Shown here: one piece after another, positions 28,823 to 39,538 of the stretch
Layout of the letters: each line of letters starts with the position of its first letter
Position numbering within the stretch: the stretch's first letter is position 1
Assembly (NCBI RefSeq): GCF_000227135.1
Contig: NC_018255.1
Span: 709,385-773,384 of the forward strand
From: Leishmania donovani
Taxonomy: Eukaryota > Euglenozoa > Kinetoplastea > Trypanosomatida > Trypanosomatidae
Direction: 5' to 3'
DNA: 64,000 nt
Made by a program: the position numbers and the translations under genes
The notes under the pieces: model-generated
What the model was told of the DNA's origin: nothing
Databases searched by the model: none
The model's input: only the letters and a program-made list of their open reading frames with translations

Positions 28823-30443
28823 CGGACGCAGGTACGGTGGGCTTGCACCGAAAAAGACTTGGGAGCGCAAGCCTTGCGGCTGTCAAGGAGACACAAGTAG
28901 AGACACTGTGTGTTGAAAGGCAAGCACAAGGCGCACCAGATTCCATTGACGCGGCTCAAGGCCACTGTAGTTCGTTTTCGCTTCCGTGACTTCACTCCAC
29001 CACTGCCTTCCGAAACCTCTCCGCTCAAGCTAAAAGGTGAGAGCAGAAACAAACAAAGGTGTCGACGCCAGCAGCCAACTCGCACCTGTCCGAGAAGCGA
29101 GTCGAAGAGGTTGCGAGGATACATGGAACGGGTTCAGCGCCGTCGCGGGATGAGAAACAGCGTACGAGCCACATGAGAATCAAACCGGAACGGGCGATGG
29201 AACTGGGGAGAGCAACGAGAGTCGAGTGCGACGAGAAAGGTGCAGCGGGGGATGGAATGAGAAAATCACGCGCACAACCAACAAGCGACACTCACAGAGG
29301 TCAGGGAGACGAGGCACAGCGCACAAGCAGCTGACACGGTGAAGGGTAGAAGACAAACAGTAATAAGGAGCACACCAACAGACAGAAGCATCGTCTTTCG
29401 TCGTGTAGCCGCCGCTGCCGCTCCTGCCTTCATGTGTGTGCGTGCGTGTGTGCGTGTTTGCGTGTGCGCGTCAGGAGTGCAGAATGCGGAGAGACAGAAG
29501 ACATGGGATAATCAAAACGGGGAGGAGGGAGTGTGGAGTATACCGCAGCGCTGATGCGTGCGTGCCGACTACTCTCTTTGCGTATCGTCCTCATCTTATC
29601 GTATCCCAACCCTGCGTCACCGTCCTCTCAATTTGGGCTATTCGGTGCTGTTGCTGCTCAGCACGTCCTTACCGGCGCTGCGTCGGCCATGTGCGTCTCC
29701 CCTCCCTTTCCCCGCCGCCTTCCCTTCTCTTCTACGCGCGTCTCCGGCGGAGGCGGTCGCGGGGCACCCTTTCAAAGGTTGCCCCGCGAAACGGCACCGC
29801 AGCGTTGGCCATTTTCCACGACGTCGTCTTTCGATGGGGAAAGAACGCAAGTGATCATCCGATGCTGTACGAGCGTCTGCGGTAGTACAGAAGTGTTGTG
29901 AGGAGTGCAGAGGTGCACCGTGGTAAACCAGGAGAGAGCGATGATGAGGACGGGCAAAGTTAGGGAGAAGAGTAGAGACATGTGCGGGTGAGTTGAAGGG
30001 CGGTGCTCTGGCAATCATGTGAAGTGGCGGTTTGCGGGCCGTGGGGGGAGGGGAGGCAATACCTGTGGCAGTGAGGAAGAGGGGTCCAGAGGGCCAGCTA
30101 ACGAGACGGCAACGAAAATACGAGAAGGAGGCGTGTTTCCTTCCTTCCACGCATCTGCGCCCTGCCCTTTTCCTGAAAGCTTAGGTGTTTGTCTACCTCG
30201 TTGTCGTTCATTACGTACACGTGCACGCACACACACACGGGTGAGAGAGAAAGAGGGTAAGGGAAGGGAAGGAAAGGAAGCGACAGCCTGTTACGCGATC
30301 CGCCACCGTTAGTGCAGAGCAAATCATGCGCCAACACACACGAAGACAGACAACCGTGGAGGTGCACGGTCGAAAAGAAATCGGCTCCGCGTTACACGAG
30401 AAGTTAAATGCGGCGTTTGCCTCCCTCCCTTTTTCTCTCTCTC

Positions 30444-30469
30444 GTGTGTGTGTGTGTGTGTGTGTGTGA
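30444..30469. repeat. (GT)n microsatellite in BMS1 3' flank
   Basis: A GT run on the plus strand about 370 bp past the BMS1 stop codon, preceded by a CT-rich stretch. Confidence 0.85.
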
Positions 30470-30838
30470 GATGAGTGATGTCGTCGGTTAGCCGTCCATG
30501 GCCACGGCACAAAGTATGTGGCTTCTTATACTTAAAAGCAAAACATGCCCGTCAGAGAGAAATACAGAGTCGCCGACAGCGCTGCCGAAAGAGTGTAGGC
30601 AGTGCTTGAGAAAAAGATAGAGATGGTGTCGGGTCATCACCATCAACGGGCACATCGAGTTGAAGAAACTCTTGAGCAGGTGTGCGGGCAAGGACGACTG
30701 AAATGGTGAGAAGCGCTTGCAGACATATGCTACGCGAGCTTCACAGCAGCCCCCTGGCGCTACGCTGGTGATAACCACCTCTTCGTCTTCCTCCGCCACC
30801 GTCAGCGCCAGCTCCGACGGCAGCGCAAAGACCTGCTG

Positions 30839-33800
30839 TCACTTGCGGGACTTATGCTGCGTGCGGAATTCTCGCATGCGGGCCGTGTCCTTCTTCGCCT
30901 TCTTCAGCCCCTGCAGATACGCCTCCTGCTCCTTCGCCGCCTCCTTCGCCGACCGCTCGCGCGCGCGCTTCTTCGCCGCGTCCTTCTTCTGCGTCATGGC
31001 ATCCGCCCGATCCGCGAAGGTGTCAAGCAGGGCCTGCCGTCGCTGCTCCCGCGGCTCTGGCGCTACCGTGGTTGCCCCTTTGATGCGCTCTTGTAGGGCG
31101 GTGCCCCGGTTGATTGGAATGAAGTCCTCCTTCATGTCGTACGGAAGCTGCATCTTGAGGTTACGCGAGAGCAGCACCTTCTGCTTCGTGAGGTCCTCGT
31201 CCTCCTCGGCGACCCGGTGGCGGCGCTTGATTTCGGTGTACTCGGAGTCGTCGTTGCGGGGGAGAGGCATGTTGTAGTCCAGCCGCAGCTCCCGCATGGA
31301 CCGCATGCCGACCCACTCCGGATCCACCAAATTGCGTTGCATGGAGCAGTACCGCGGCGGCTCCACAGATTTCCACGCGCTAATAAAGACAATGTCGGAC
31401 GGGAACAGCTTGTCCTCAAAGGTTGCACGCACGAGCCCCTGCTTGCCTTTCATTACAGACTTAATGATACCGCGGATGCCTGACACCGTCCTCAGCTTGG
31501 CTCCAATGAACTTCGCCGCCTCCACGTCGCTGCTGAACATGCCCTTGATGAACGCCGTCGTCTTCTCCACTTTGGCCGGCGTGCCCGTCAGCTTCAGCTT
31601 CTTCACGATGGGCGTGGAGACGTCATTGCCGATTGTGTAGCCCGTGCACGGGATGCGGAAAGAGGACACGCGCGGGTCGCGAACCGGGATGGCGAGAAAC
31701 CCGGTGTTTGGCGGCGCCACAGGCGCGTAGAAGGCTGCCATACAGTGCATGTGCAGTGGCGTGTACTTGAGGTAGCGGCACCGCCCATTCGGGTCCTCCG
31801 TGGAGAAGATCGGCTGCGTCTGAAAGCGGCGCCAGCCCATCGAGAGAAGCAGCGGATCCTGCGCCTTGAGGATCTTCGGGAACCACCGATGGCGCTTGAT
31901 GCGGGCCTGAACGATACGGAACTCATCCTCGCCGGCGTTGATGCCGCCCGCAATCAGCGGTACAGCGGGGTCGAACGCCTTGAGGAACTCGACAGGGACG
32001 CTATCGATCACAATGCGCAGATAAAGGCCACTGAAGTAGCCGACCAGCTGGATCTTCTTGTCCATGTCGTCACCGACATCGTCGAGGGCCTCGTTGATGC
32101 GCTCCTTCTTCTCCTCCACCTGCCGGTTCAGACGGTGGTAGTAGCTGAAGGTTGTGTTCTTGCCGCCGTCGACGTTGCCAGTGTCGTAATCTTGGTCGAA
32201 CGCGCGCTTCTTCGCCATCTTCTTCTGCAAGAGGCGCTCCTGCTCCTCCGTGAGGCTGCCGCCCTGTCGCACAACGGCCTCGGCGCCCGCCTCCGCTTCG
32301 GCGGTGCGCTCCTCCTGTGGGTTGACGCGGCGCCTGCGCGGGCGCGGGTGGCCATCCTTGCCATCGTCGTCGCGGTCGTAGCGCGTCGCCTCGTCAAAGA
32401 ACTCGATGCCGTCTTCGCCGTCGAGGCCGGCCGTTGTGGCTGCCCGTCCGTTGGCCCGGCTGCCGCCGTTGCCGCTATGCGAGGTGCCGTGCGCCAGGAA
32501 GCTGGAGACGAGGTCATCCAGCTCCTGATCGGCTCCGCCCACGACGCTGTGGCCAGCCTTGCCGCTGCCGTCCACCTCACCGCCGTCGCTGTCGTCGTCA
32601 AGGATGTTGTAGCCGTCGTACTCGTCATCTACATCCGCCCCCTCACCTTGACGAGGGGAGCCTTGCCCGCCGCCGCCGTATCTGATGGACGCCAACGCGT
32701 TCATCCTCCTTGGGGCGGCTGCGGTGCCACGCGAGCCGTTTCTGGCGCGGCCAAAGCCGAGGTCGTCGACGCCGTCGCTGCCGAAGCCATCCTCACCGTT
32801 ATCGGGCTCGCCATCTCCCTCAGACCAGGAGGTGGAGGAGTCCCCAGCAACACCGGCGCCGCTGCGCCTGTTGTCGTGGCGCGTCATGGGCTTCTCCCCA
32901 CGCGCCTCCAGCTCAAAGTCCTCATCGTTGCTGTCGTAGCCTTTGCTGTCCTCCTCTGCGGCGCCGGCGTCCTCCTCGTCGACGCCCTCCGCGCCGGCCT
33001 CCCAGTTTCCAGTGACGCAGAGGTCCTTCAGCGAGCGCAGCATCGAGGCATCACTCCAGTCATGCTGAATGGCGTTCAGACGAATCGCGTCCGGGTCGTT
33101 GAGCAGACGGGGCGCCAGAGCAGCCTCACTGCTGCCCCCGCCATCATCGTCTCCGCCTGCGGTGGCCGCCGCGTCCTCTCCGTCATCGGCGACCCCAAAG
33201 TCGGAGAGCTGGGGTCCGCCGCGCTGCTGGCGCTCACGCTCTCCGTTATCGTCTGAGTCGATAACAGTGTCGTTGTACGCACCCTCGTCGCCTGCGTCGT
33301 TGCTCCAGTCGTCGTCGTCTTCGGCGTCGGAGGGCATGCGAACCTCCTCCATGTCCAGCTCCATTGTGTCCTCGTCTCGGAAGTTCATTGGGCGGCGCCG
33401 GCGAGGCACAACGCGCAACTTCGTCTGTGCCGCGTCCATCGGACGCACATTCTGCAGCTCCCGAAGCAGCTGCAGACCCTCTCCGCTGCGTTCGATCGCG
33501 CCCTTCGCGGCGTCCTCCTGGATGTAGATGGCGTCGTCGTCGTAGCTGATACCGCCTACGTCGCAGTACGGGGCATAGAGCTTCTTCTGCTTGAGGCTGA
33601 GGTGGCGCATGCGGTGGTTGCCACCCTCCTTGCTGTCGCCGCTGAACTTGTCCAACTGGCAGGGATCAGCCTGGTGGGAAAGGTGCGCCACCGGGAAGTC
33701 GCCGAGGCCGGGAATGTGCACCAGCTGGCCCGGCTTCATCGGCTTTCCGCGGGCGTAGCCGTAGAAGGCGACGGTGCGGCTATGCAGCGGGCTCTTCGTG

Positions 33801-34621
33801 ACGACGTCCGGGTCCGTGATGTCCTCGATGCGATCCATCACGACGCAGCTGTGTGTGTTGCGCCAGGCCTGAATCTTGGGATCGACGCAGATGAGCAGGC
33901 GATGCAGGTTCAGCACATCAGTCGGTCGGTACATGCCTCGCACCATAGGGGAGAGGCAGATCAGCTTGGCGCCAGCCGCCACCTCATGCCAGAAGCGATG
34001 CCGAAGAAACTTCTTGCGCTTCTTCATCGCTTTTCCCGTCTTGAGAGTGTCGAGGTGCGAAATCACGCCAAACATCTTCGGAAACCCGTGCACCTGCGCG
34101 ATGTTGAGAAACTCAAACGTCTCCATCTCGAAGCCGAAGCTGCCGTCCACCATGAGCAGCACCAGGTCCGCGACCTTGGCCACGTCGCACATGGAAGCCA
34201 AGGTGTTGGGGCACTCCATGAAGGTGATGCGGCGTGAGCGACCAGCTATCACCGTCACGGGGCCGCGCACCGAGGCCAAGTTGCGATTGGAGTAGAACTT
34301 TACCATGGAGCGAATCAGCGTCGTCTTGCCAACGCCGGGTGGCCCAACAACGGCGACCAGCAGCGGTGGCTCGGCCACAACGTGGCGCAGCGTCTTGTCC
34401 ATCGTCGGCACATGCAGGGCAGTTTCTTTCTTCTCGATGGAGCGGTAGAGCTTCTGCGCCTTGTGGCCGCCCGCGCTGGGGCCCTGAAACGCTTTTACAT
34501 TGCTGCCGCGGTTCGGTTCTAGGTCGATGCCGGAGCGGCGCTTGCGCAGCGCGTCCTTCTTGGCGGCCTTGTTGCCGACGGTCTTGCTCTTGTGGGACTT
34601 GTTTCTCTGTGGCTCGTCCAT
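30839..34621 (-). CDS. BMS1: Ribosome biogenesis GTPase BMS1
   Basis: A 1260-residue nucleolar GTPase of 40S subunit (SSU processome) assembly; family members are about 1180-1280 residues. The N-terminus is basic (HKSKTVGNKAAKKDALRKRR). The G domain has P-loop GPPGVGKT at 93-100, then RRITFMECPN and ADLVLLMVDGSFGFEMETFE and SHLD, all characteristic of BMS1/TSR1. An AARP2CN domain follows at about 265-345. Residues about 470-800 are acidic and Gly/Asp-rich. The conserved C-terminal domain (RIBIOP_C/DUF663) covers about 890-1180, with GYFSGLYLRIVI and HMHCMAAFYAPVAPP. The C-terminus is Lys/Arg-rich. BMS1 proteins elsewhere usually have ECPND where this one has ECPNT. A 42-nt pyrimidine tract and AG 50 nt upstream support the ATG. 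Confidence 0.96.
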   Translation of the reverse strand: MDEPQRNKSHKSKTVGNKAAKKDALRKRRSGIDLEPNRGSNVKAFQGPSAGGHKAQKLYRSIEKKETALHVPTMDKTLRHVVAEPPLLVAVVGPPGVGKTTLIRSMVKFYSNRNLASVRGPVTVIAGRSRRITFMECPNTLASMCDVAKVADLVLLMVDGSFGFEMETFEFLNIAQVHGFPKMFGVISHLDTLKTGKAMKKRKKFLRHRFWHEVAAGAKLICLSPMVRGMYRPTDVLNLHRLLICVDPKIQAWRNTHSCVVMDRIEDITDPDVVTKSPLHSRTVAFYGYARGKPMKPGQLVHIPGLGDFPVAHLSHQADPCQLDKFSGDSKEGGNHRMRHLSLKQKKLYAPYCDVGGISYDDDAIYIQEDAAKGAIERSGEGLQLLRELQNVRPMDAAQTKLRVVPRRRRPMNFRDEDTMELDMEEVRMPSDAEDDDDWSNDAGDEGAYNDTVIDSDDNGERERQQRGGPQLSDFGVADDGEDAAATAGGDDDGGGSSEAALAPRLLNDPDAIRLNAIQHDWSDASMLRSLKDLCVTGNWEAGAEGVDEEDAGAAEEDSKGYDSNDEDFELEARGEKPMTRHDNRRSGAGVAGDSSTSWSEGDGEPDNGEDGFGSDGVDDLGFGRARNGSRGTAAAPRRMNALASIRYGGGGQGSPRQGEGADVDDEYDGYNILDDDSDGGEVDGSGKAGHSVVGGADQELDDLVSSFLAHGTSHSGNGGSRANGRAATTAGLDGEDGIEFFDEATRYDRDDDGKDGHPRPRRRRVNPQEERTAEAEAGAEAVVRQGGSLTEEQERLLQKKMAKKRAFDQDYDTGNVDGGKNTTFSYYHRLNRQVEEKKERINEALDDVGDDMDKKIQLVGYFSGLYLRIVIDSVPVEFLKAFDPAVPLIAGGINAGEDEFRIVQARIKRHRWFPKILKAQDPLLLSMGWRRFQTQPIFSTEDPNGRCRYLKYTPLHMHCMAAFYAPVAPPNTGFLAIPVRDPRVSSFRIPCTGYTIGNDVSTPIVKKLKLTGTPAKVEKTTAFIKGMFSSDVEAAKFIGAKLRTVSGIRGIIKSVMKGKQGLVRATFEDKLFPSDIVFISAWKSVEPPRYCSMQRNLVDPEWVGMRSMRELRLDYNMPLPRNDDSEYTEIKRRHRVAEEDEDLTKQKVLLSRNLKMQLPYDMKEDFIPINRGTALQERIKGATTVAPEPREQRRQALLDTFADRADAMTQKKDAAKKRARERSAKEAAKEQEAYLQGLKKAKKDTARMREFRTQHKSRK

Positions 34622-34671
34622 TGTCGCCTGCGGGGTAGCCAGAGGGGGCGGGGCGCAAAAGGGGGCGGCTT

Positions 34672-34722
34672 CTCCGCCAGGTGGGAGAGGAAAAGAGAAG
34701 AGGAGGGAGGAAAGAGGAGGGG
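34672..34722 (-). promoter_or_regulatory. Putative trans-splice acceptor for BMS1
   Basis: The minus strand is almost pure pyrimidine over 34681-34722 (CCTCCTCTTTCCTCCCTCC, then more), followed by the first AG at 34672. The leader is 50 nt with no upstream ATG. It is the clearest acceptor in the window. Confidence 0.65.
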
Positions 34723-35103
34723 CCGCGAGCGTTCTCCTTGCCCCTCTCTCAATCTGCACGTCTGCTATTATGCGCGTCCGAGTCTGTGTAAAGTACCACG
34801 CTCACTGAGACAAGGACGAGAGCAGGAGCAGCAATGGCGACGGGAGATGTGCAGCCCACAAGAGAGAAACAGAAGAGGCAATTACAAATGCAGGCGTGCA
34901 TGGGCAGCCGATGATGATAGCAACGCGCAGGAGAAGAGGAAGAGCGAAGGCGAGAGAGGGACGGAGAGAGCTAGCTGTGGAAGAGGAGGTGGTCGTCGAG
35001 CGGAGGCACACATCTAAAATGCAGAGAGGGAAAGTGAAGCAAGCTGCACTGTCGATACGACCCGACCTTTGCACTTTCTTCCATCCGCGGCAAGAAAGGA
35101 GGG

Positions 35104-35149
35104 GTGTGTGTGTGTGTGTGTGTGTGTGTTTGTGTGTGTTTGTGTGTGT
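35104..35149. repeat. Interrupted (GT)n microsatellite
   Basis: GT run on the plus strand broken by GTTT steps, about 480 bp upstream of BMS1. Confidence 0.85.
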
Positions 35150-35788
35150 CAGGTGGGGGAGGGAAAGGTAGAGTCCACAGCTTCCGTGCGTGAATTTCGT
35201 ACGAGCCGATAGAATGCGCACCATCTGCTCTTGGCCCAGTCACTCCAGAACTTAGCACTGGCAAGGAGCTGCGAGAGGGGGTAAGGGGGAGAGATGCAGA
35301 AAGCAGCTGAAGGTGATAACGCCTGCAAAGAAACCTAAAAAGAAGGGTGACACGCTGTGTGTGTGTGTGTGTGTGGAGGGGAAGGGGGTCGATGTGAATG
35401 AGCGGCAGTGCGTGCATGGTGCATGGGCAGACGTAGGATTTCAGATGCTTTCGAGGCAGGCAACATACGCGAGGGAAAGAGGGAGAGGGGGAGAGGGGGG
35501 AGAGAGCAAGATCAGCACGCATACACAACATATAAAACTAAATCAGCTAAAAGGGAAGCCAAAGCAGCAAGCGAAGACGACGGGGGACTCTTTCCGCACC
35601 TGATGTGCAATCACCAGTCGCCCTTTTCGCACTCGTCACTCTAGTGAAGCAAGGGTTAGATGCGTGTGGGTGGACGGGGAAAGAGGACAGGAAAAGAGAG
35701 AGGGGGAGCAAGAGGGGCTGTGATGGTGCGCATGTGCACACACGTGTACTGTACTGGTCCTCTTCCCTTCTCCTCCTCCTTCACTCGC

Positions 35789-37162
35789 TCAGATGCACGT
35801 AACCGTGACGCCGGTGCCCAACTCACGCTCCTGAACCCGCAGCGCGCACCTCTTCACAAAGTCGTCGTCGAACAGCGACGCGGCGACGCGGCGCTGCACT
35901 AGGTGGTAGTACAAGTTCTTGAAGAAGCCGCGGTTGTAGGGGTTGCGCTTGTGAGCGTATACGTGCTGGATGCGCTCGCGGGTGCTCGCCTCCTGAGTGA
36001 TCGACTGCCACATGGAGACCGCTGTCATGGTGAGGAGGATGGATAAGGGCATCAGCATCACGACCAAAAAGAACGCCACCGCCAGCAGAGCTGCTGTGAA
36101 CTTCTCCCAGTGTGTCCAGAGGGCGCAGATGATGGTCATCGTCGGTAAGGCGCACATCATCGTGGCGACCGACACAAACGTCGAGAACATCTCAACACGG
36201 CGACGGCCAACACAGATACCGAGGACGCCGCAGTGGTGATCGTGGTCGTAGCAGCACAGGCCACAAATGTAACAGTGGGCAGCTCGCACAGGGCGATGCA
36301 TGTTGCACGTAGAGCACCACTTGCGCTCCATCGGAACGCCGTTCACATCCTCCCACAAGCTCTCCCTCTGGTTGCGCTCTATGTCACGCAGAGTCATTTC
36401 CTCGGCAGCAGCAGCAGCAGCGGTGTCGCCGCCCTCGTCGTCCATGTAGCCCGGCTTCACATAGCCGGGATCACTGTACGCCAGCCGAAACAGCAGCGTA
36501 TAGAAGAGAAAGACAAGCACCAACTCGGCGTGGTAATAGCGCGCTATCCACTCCAGCTCTAATTGTGCCCAGAGCCATCTGACGGGGATGATGAATAGAA
36601 AGGTGAAAGAGCACGGCGCCGAGTAGGATGTGGTCGTCTGAGGGGCGCAGATGTTCACGTATCCGTAGAAGGGAATGCGCTTGCGGAAGATGCGCACGTG
36701 CCCGATTTTGGCGTACGGCTTCTTGCCAAAGACGACGTACTCGATCGCGTGCGTCACAGGGAAGAAAAGCGAGAACTTCTGCGCGAGTGCCTGCTGGCGT
36801 TGGGCGGAGAAGGCCTGCTTCGTCTCTCCCGTCATCACTGTCGGCATGATCTTGCGCTTCTCTGCCTCCACGCTGCTCAAGAGGTTGTTTACCTGCGCGC
36901 TGGCGGACATCCCAGTCGACGGCTCTACCTCAGCTGAGTAGTGCACAACCTTGATGCGTTGCGTGTCCCCCTCGTAGACGCCGGTGTCGGTGTCCGGCAG
37001 CGTCTCTGCCGGGTTGCGGAGGTCTATCATGGCATTGCACGTCGGACACCGCACGCCGTACATCCTTTCACTGATGCACTCAAAGTCCATCGGATTGCAG
37101 CACACAGGGCACACAACCCCATACGTGATGCCCTTCACCGGGCGGTGAGTGGAGAGAGACAT
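35789..37162 (-). CDS. DHHC-type palmitoyltransferase with degenerate signature
   Basis: A 457-residue multi-pass membrane enzyme that should S-acylate cytosolic cysteines of membrane proteins at endomembranes or the cell surface. Residues 18-43 hold two CxxC pairs (CPVCCNPM and RCPTCNAM), a small zinc-ribbon-like domain. Predicted membrane spans are near 185-200, 212-228, 328-348 and 357-385. The cysteine-rich domain at 283-318 contains KWCSTCNMHRPVRAAHCYIC and DHHC at 308-311 with the acceptor Cys311. The block after it reads GVLGICVGRRR where the family usually has PWVxNCVGxxN. A PaCCT-like NPYNRGFFKN lies at 407-416, while a canonical TTxE is not seen. The upstream AG at 37193 gives a 30-nt leader. 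Confidence 0.9.
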   Translation of the reverse strand: MSLSTHRPVKGITYGVVCPVCCNPMDFECISERMYGVRCPTCNAMIDLRNPAETLPDTDTGVYEGDTQRIKVVHYSAEVEPSTGMSASAQVNNLLSSVEAEKRKIMPTVMTGETKQAFSAQRQQALAQKFSLFFPVTHAIEYVVFGKKPYAKIGHVRIFRKRIPFYGYVNICAPQTTTSYSAPCSFTFLFIIPVRWLWAQLELEWIARYYHAELVLVFLFYTLLFRLAYSDPGYVKPGYMDDEGGDTAAAAAAEEMTLRDIERNQRESLWEDVNGVPMERKWCSTCNMHRPVRAAHCYICGLCCYDHDHHCGVLGICVGRRRVEMFSTFVSVATMMCALPTMTIICALWTHWEKFTAALLAVAFFLVVMLMPLSILLTMTAVSMWQSITQEASTRERIQHVYAHKRNPYNRGFFKNLYYHLVQRRVAASLFDDDFVKRCALRVQERELGTGVTVTCI

Positions 37163-39241
37163 CGCCAAGGAAGGAGGGGGCGACAGAGAGAGCTGCGCCA
37201 CAAAATGAAGGGGGGGGGGAATATTTTTTGGGAAACAAGAGGAGAAGCACAACAGCGGAGAGTGGCGGCGCGGCACACGCGTGGTTCTCGGTCGCTCTCG
37301 CCAAAACCAGCAACTACACGACCAAAAAGTAAAGGCGCGTCGTTACCGGAAGCCGTGACCTTGCCAGGATATGACGCAACGCGAGATCGAGAAGAATAAA
37401 ACGGCCACACAAACAGCTACGCGGGTAGAGAGAGATATACGCTCAAGCAGGGAGAGACGCTGATGTACCCAATAGCCTTATCTTCTGTGAGTGTGTCAGT
37501 GCGAGGGTTTGAGTGTTCGTGCAGAGAAAGGCTCTACACCCTGTTAACAGCCGGTGTCAGTGTATAGGTGCGTTTGCCTATGAGCCGGTTTTCTTGTTCA
37601 CAGCGCACTGGTAAACGAGCCTGTATGTATGTATGTGTGTGTGTTTAAGGATGGAGGTGAGATGGAGGATGAGGACGCGTATGCCTGCGTCTGCCCTCGA
37701 GCCCAGCGTACCTTCTTTACGATGAGAAAGAAGAGCGGAAGGTGTAGACGCTTATCCGAGTGCTTGCTGAGTTGTTGCCGTCGGTGTAAGAGGCCCCTCA
37801 CCTACCCACTCCGGGCGTGTTGATGTCCGAGAACAAAAAGAGAGAAACTGCGCGGGAGAGCGGAGGAAGCAACGAAAGAAATGAAAGTTGATGAGGTACC
37901 GCGGTGCACTGTCGACCGTCTGCTGCGCTGGCAAGCGGCAGAGATGCGCCTGCACAGAGGAAGGGAAACGCTTGGAGAGAAGCGCGCAAAGCAGCGGCGA
38001 CTGCATGCACGCGTGCTGTGTGGATGAGGGTGAGAGAGACGTCCATGAGGGGCTCGTATCTAAGCGTGTAAGCACACGTTCACCCGCACACATGCAGAGG
38101 CACTCATGACAGTTCACGGCGGCGTATTGCTTTCGCTTCGAAGGTTTGTCGTTGCCTTTTCTTTTTTAGTCTGCCGCGGTTTGTTGGGTGTATCCCAACG
38201 CGCGTGGCGACATGATGGAGCGGGAGAGAGATGCAGGCAGACGCAGGTTTGGAAAGCATCTGGGGGGCACGCATGCACATCGTGAGAGAATCATGAATGT
38301 CTTGTCCTTTTTTTCTTCTTGGTGGGAAGGGTGTCCAGAGGGTACAGAGCACACCACCACGCAGTCGCGCGAAGCAGCTCGTGCACACGTACGCACGCGC
38401 GTGCACATCGATTGTTCGGGGGTACGCTGGCGTTCCTGATCCTCCTCCTGCGCTCCCATCATGAACGGGTAGCAGGGGAAAAGACAAGGAGGGAGGGGCA
38501 AGCACAAAAACACGAAACACACAAACAAGAAGAAGACGCTGCAGACAGCGCGAAGCCCCACCCACCCCACCCTCTCTCCCTTGATAGAACGACATGCGCA
38601 GGGGGAGAGGTGGGGGACAGACAGACAGCCACACAGACACGCACGCTCAGATGCACAGTCTGTGCCTCTCTCTTTCTTTCGCCTGTTCCTCCCTCACCCC
38701 ACCACCGGAGACGGAGAAGCTCAGAGCGCCACATCATACCAACGGAAAACCGAAAAGACGCAGTGAAACCCACGACAGAGTCAGGGCCTCCGTGCCCACA
38801 AAACATCGAAGCACGGCGAAAGACTCGGCGATGACGAACGGTTCGAGTAGCAGACAAATGAAGCCGCATGACAAGTAAGCAGGCAAAGCCAAGACAACAT
38901 ATACGGGAGAGAGAAACATCTCGCAAGCAGGCGGAAAAACGGGAGCCGCGAAGCTCTGCACACCACCGCCGCCCCCACCACCACACGCACAAGGAGACGT
39001 AAATGCACGCCTCGGTGACGGCAGCACAGCACACCGACGCGCACCGGCGACGCTGCACATTGCAATGATGTTCATGTCAGAGCGAACTCCGCAGAGGGGG
39101 CCGGCCGTTACCGAGAAAAGGAATAGAGAAAGAGCAAGGCTTGTGGTGCTTTCTCCTCTGCGCGCATACGTGCATTCTGCAGAGGTCCATCCGCCATGAG
39201 AGAGGGCAGCTCCGGCCGCCGCCCCGCTACCCCGCAAGCGG
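37163..39241. other. Intergenic spacer, no gene seen
   Basis: A 2.1-kb spacer with GTAT/GT repeats near 37621-37646 and mixed sequence. Minus-strand frames of about 120-200 codons near 38100-39340 have Cys/Leu/Ser runs without domain signals and are left out. Confidence 0.55.
37193..37247 (-). promoter_or_regulatory. Putative trans-splice acceptor for the DHHC gene
   Basis: The minus strand has CTTCTCCTCTTGTTTCCC and then TTCCCCCCCCCTTC, followed by GCGCAG at 37193. The leader is 30 nt with no upstream ATG. Confidence 0.55.
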
Positions 39242-39538
39242 CTACTCTTCGTAGGCGGGCCACGCCGCCGGCGTACACTTCCGTACGTCCGGCTCCGGGG
39301 CATTGAGCCTATGCATCTCATTAAAGTGCACGGCCACATCCTCCTTGTGCAGGTTGCCAGCCAGCCCTTGAGCAGTCATACGAGACCCGCCGCTGATCTT
39401 CGAGGTGCTGTCAGATACCATCCCGTACGAAACGGTAGCGGGATAGCAGAAGAAGCACATGTGAAGCAGCCCACCGCAGGCGCCGGTCTTCGCCTCGAGG
39501 AATTCAAAGAGCTGCTGGGTCCAGGAGGCCCAGTTCAT
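39242..39538 (-). pseudogene. Probable gene relic; weakly PLAC8/AMA1-like C-terminal fragment
   Basis: This minus-strand frame (98 codons from the ATG at 39538; open to 39856) reads like real protein over its last 120 or so residues: PELAPFAAFARQFQDAN, then NWASWTQQLFEFLEAK, then the Cys-containing segment GACGGLLHMCFFCYPATVSYG and an ordinary C-terminus ending PAYEE. The W...LF...C...C pattern faintly recalls PLAC8-domain membrane proteins (the AMA1-like family of trypanosomatids), but several cysteines are missing. Upstream of about 39630 the frame dissolves into a GGT run, and there is no pyrimidine tract plus AG on this strand. A 5'-truncated relic is therefore likelier than an active gene; a short functional gene starting at 39538 remains possible. 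Confidence 0.4.

Larger units (their letters stand above)
27305..30838. other. Long intergenic spacer, no confident gene
   Basis: A 3.5-kb spacer between the BMS1 stop and the methyltransferase start. It contains A/C-rich and GATA-like tracts at 27810-28070, a mixed-complexity block at 28600-28950 with a perfect GC stem (28804-28822), TG-rich DNA at 29430-29470 and a GT repeat at 30444-30469. Frames of up to about 280 codons occur on both strands; none has protein-like composition. It may hold a long BMS1 3' UTR, a non-coding RNA or an old retroposon. Confidence 0.5.
34622..35788. other. Intergenic spacer with GT tracts
   Basis: A 1.17-kb spacer between the DHHC stop and the BMS1 start. It carries GT-rich runs at 35104-35149 and 35357-35374 and purine-rich blocks at 35470-35510. 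No gene seen. Confidence 0.6.

Noticed and set aside
31745..33256. 503-codon plus-strand frame
   Set aside because: Antisense to BMS1; the Val/Ala/Leu-rich content is the mirror of the acidic Asp/Gly-rich BMS1 centre.
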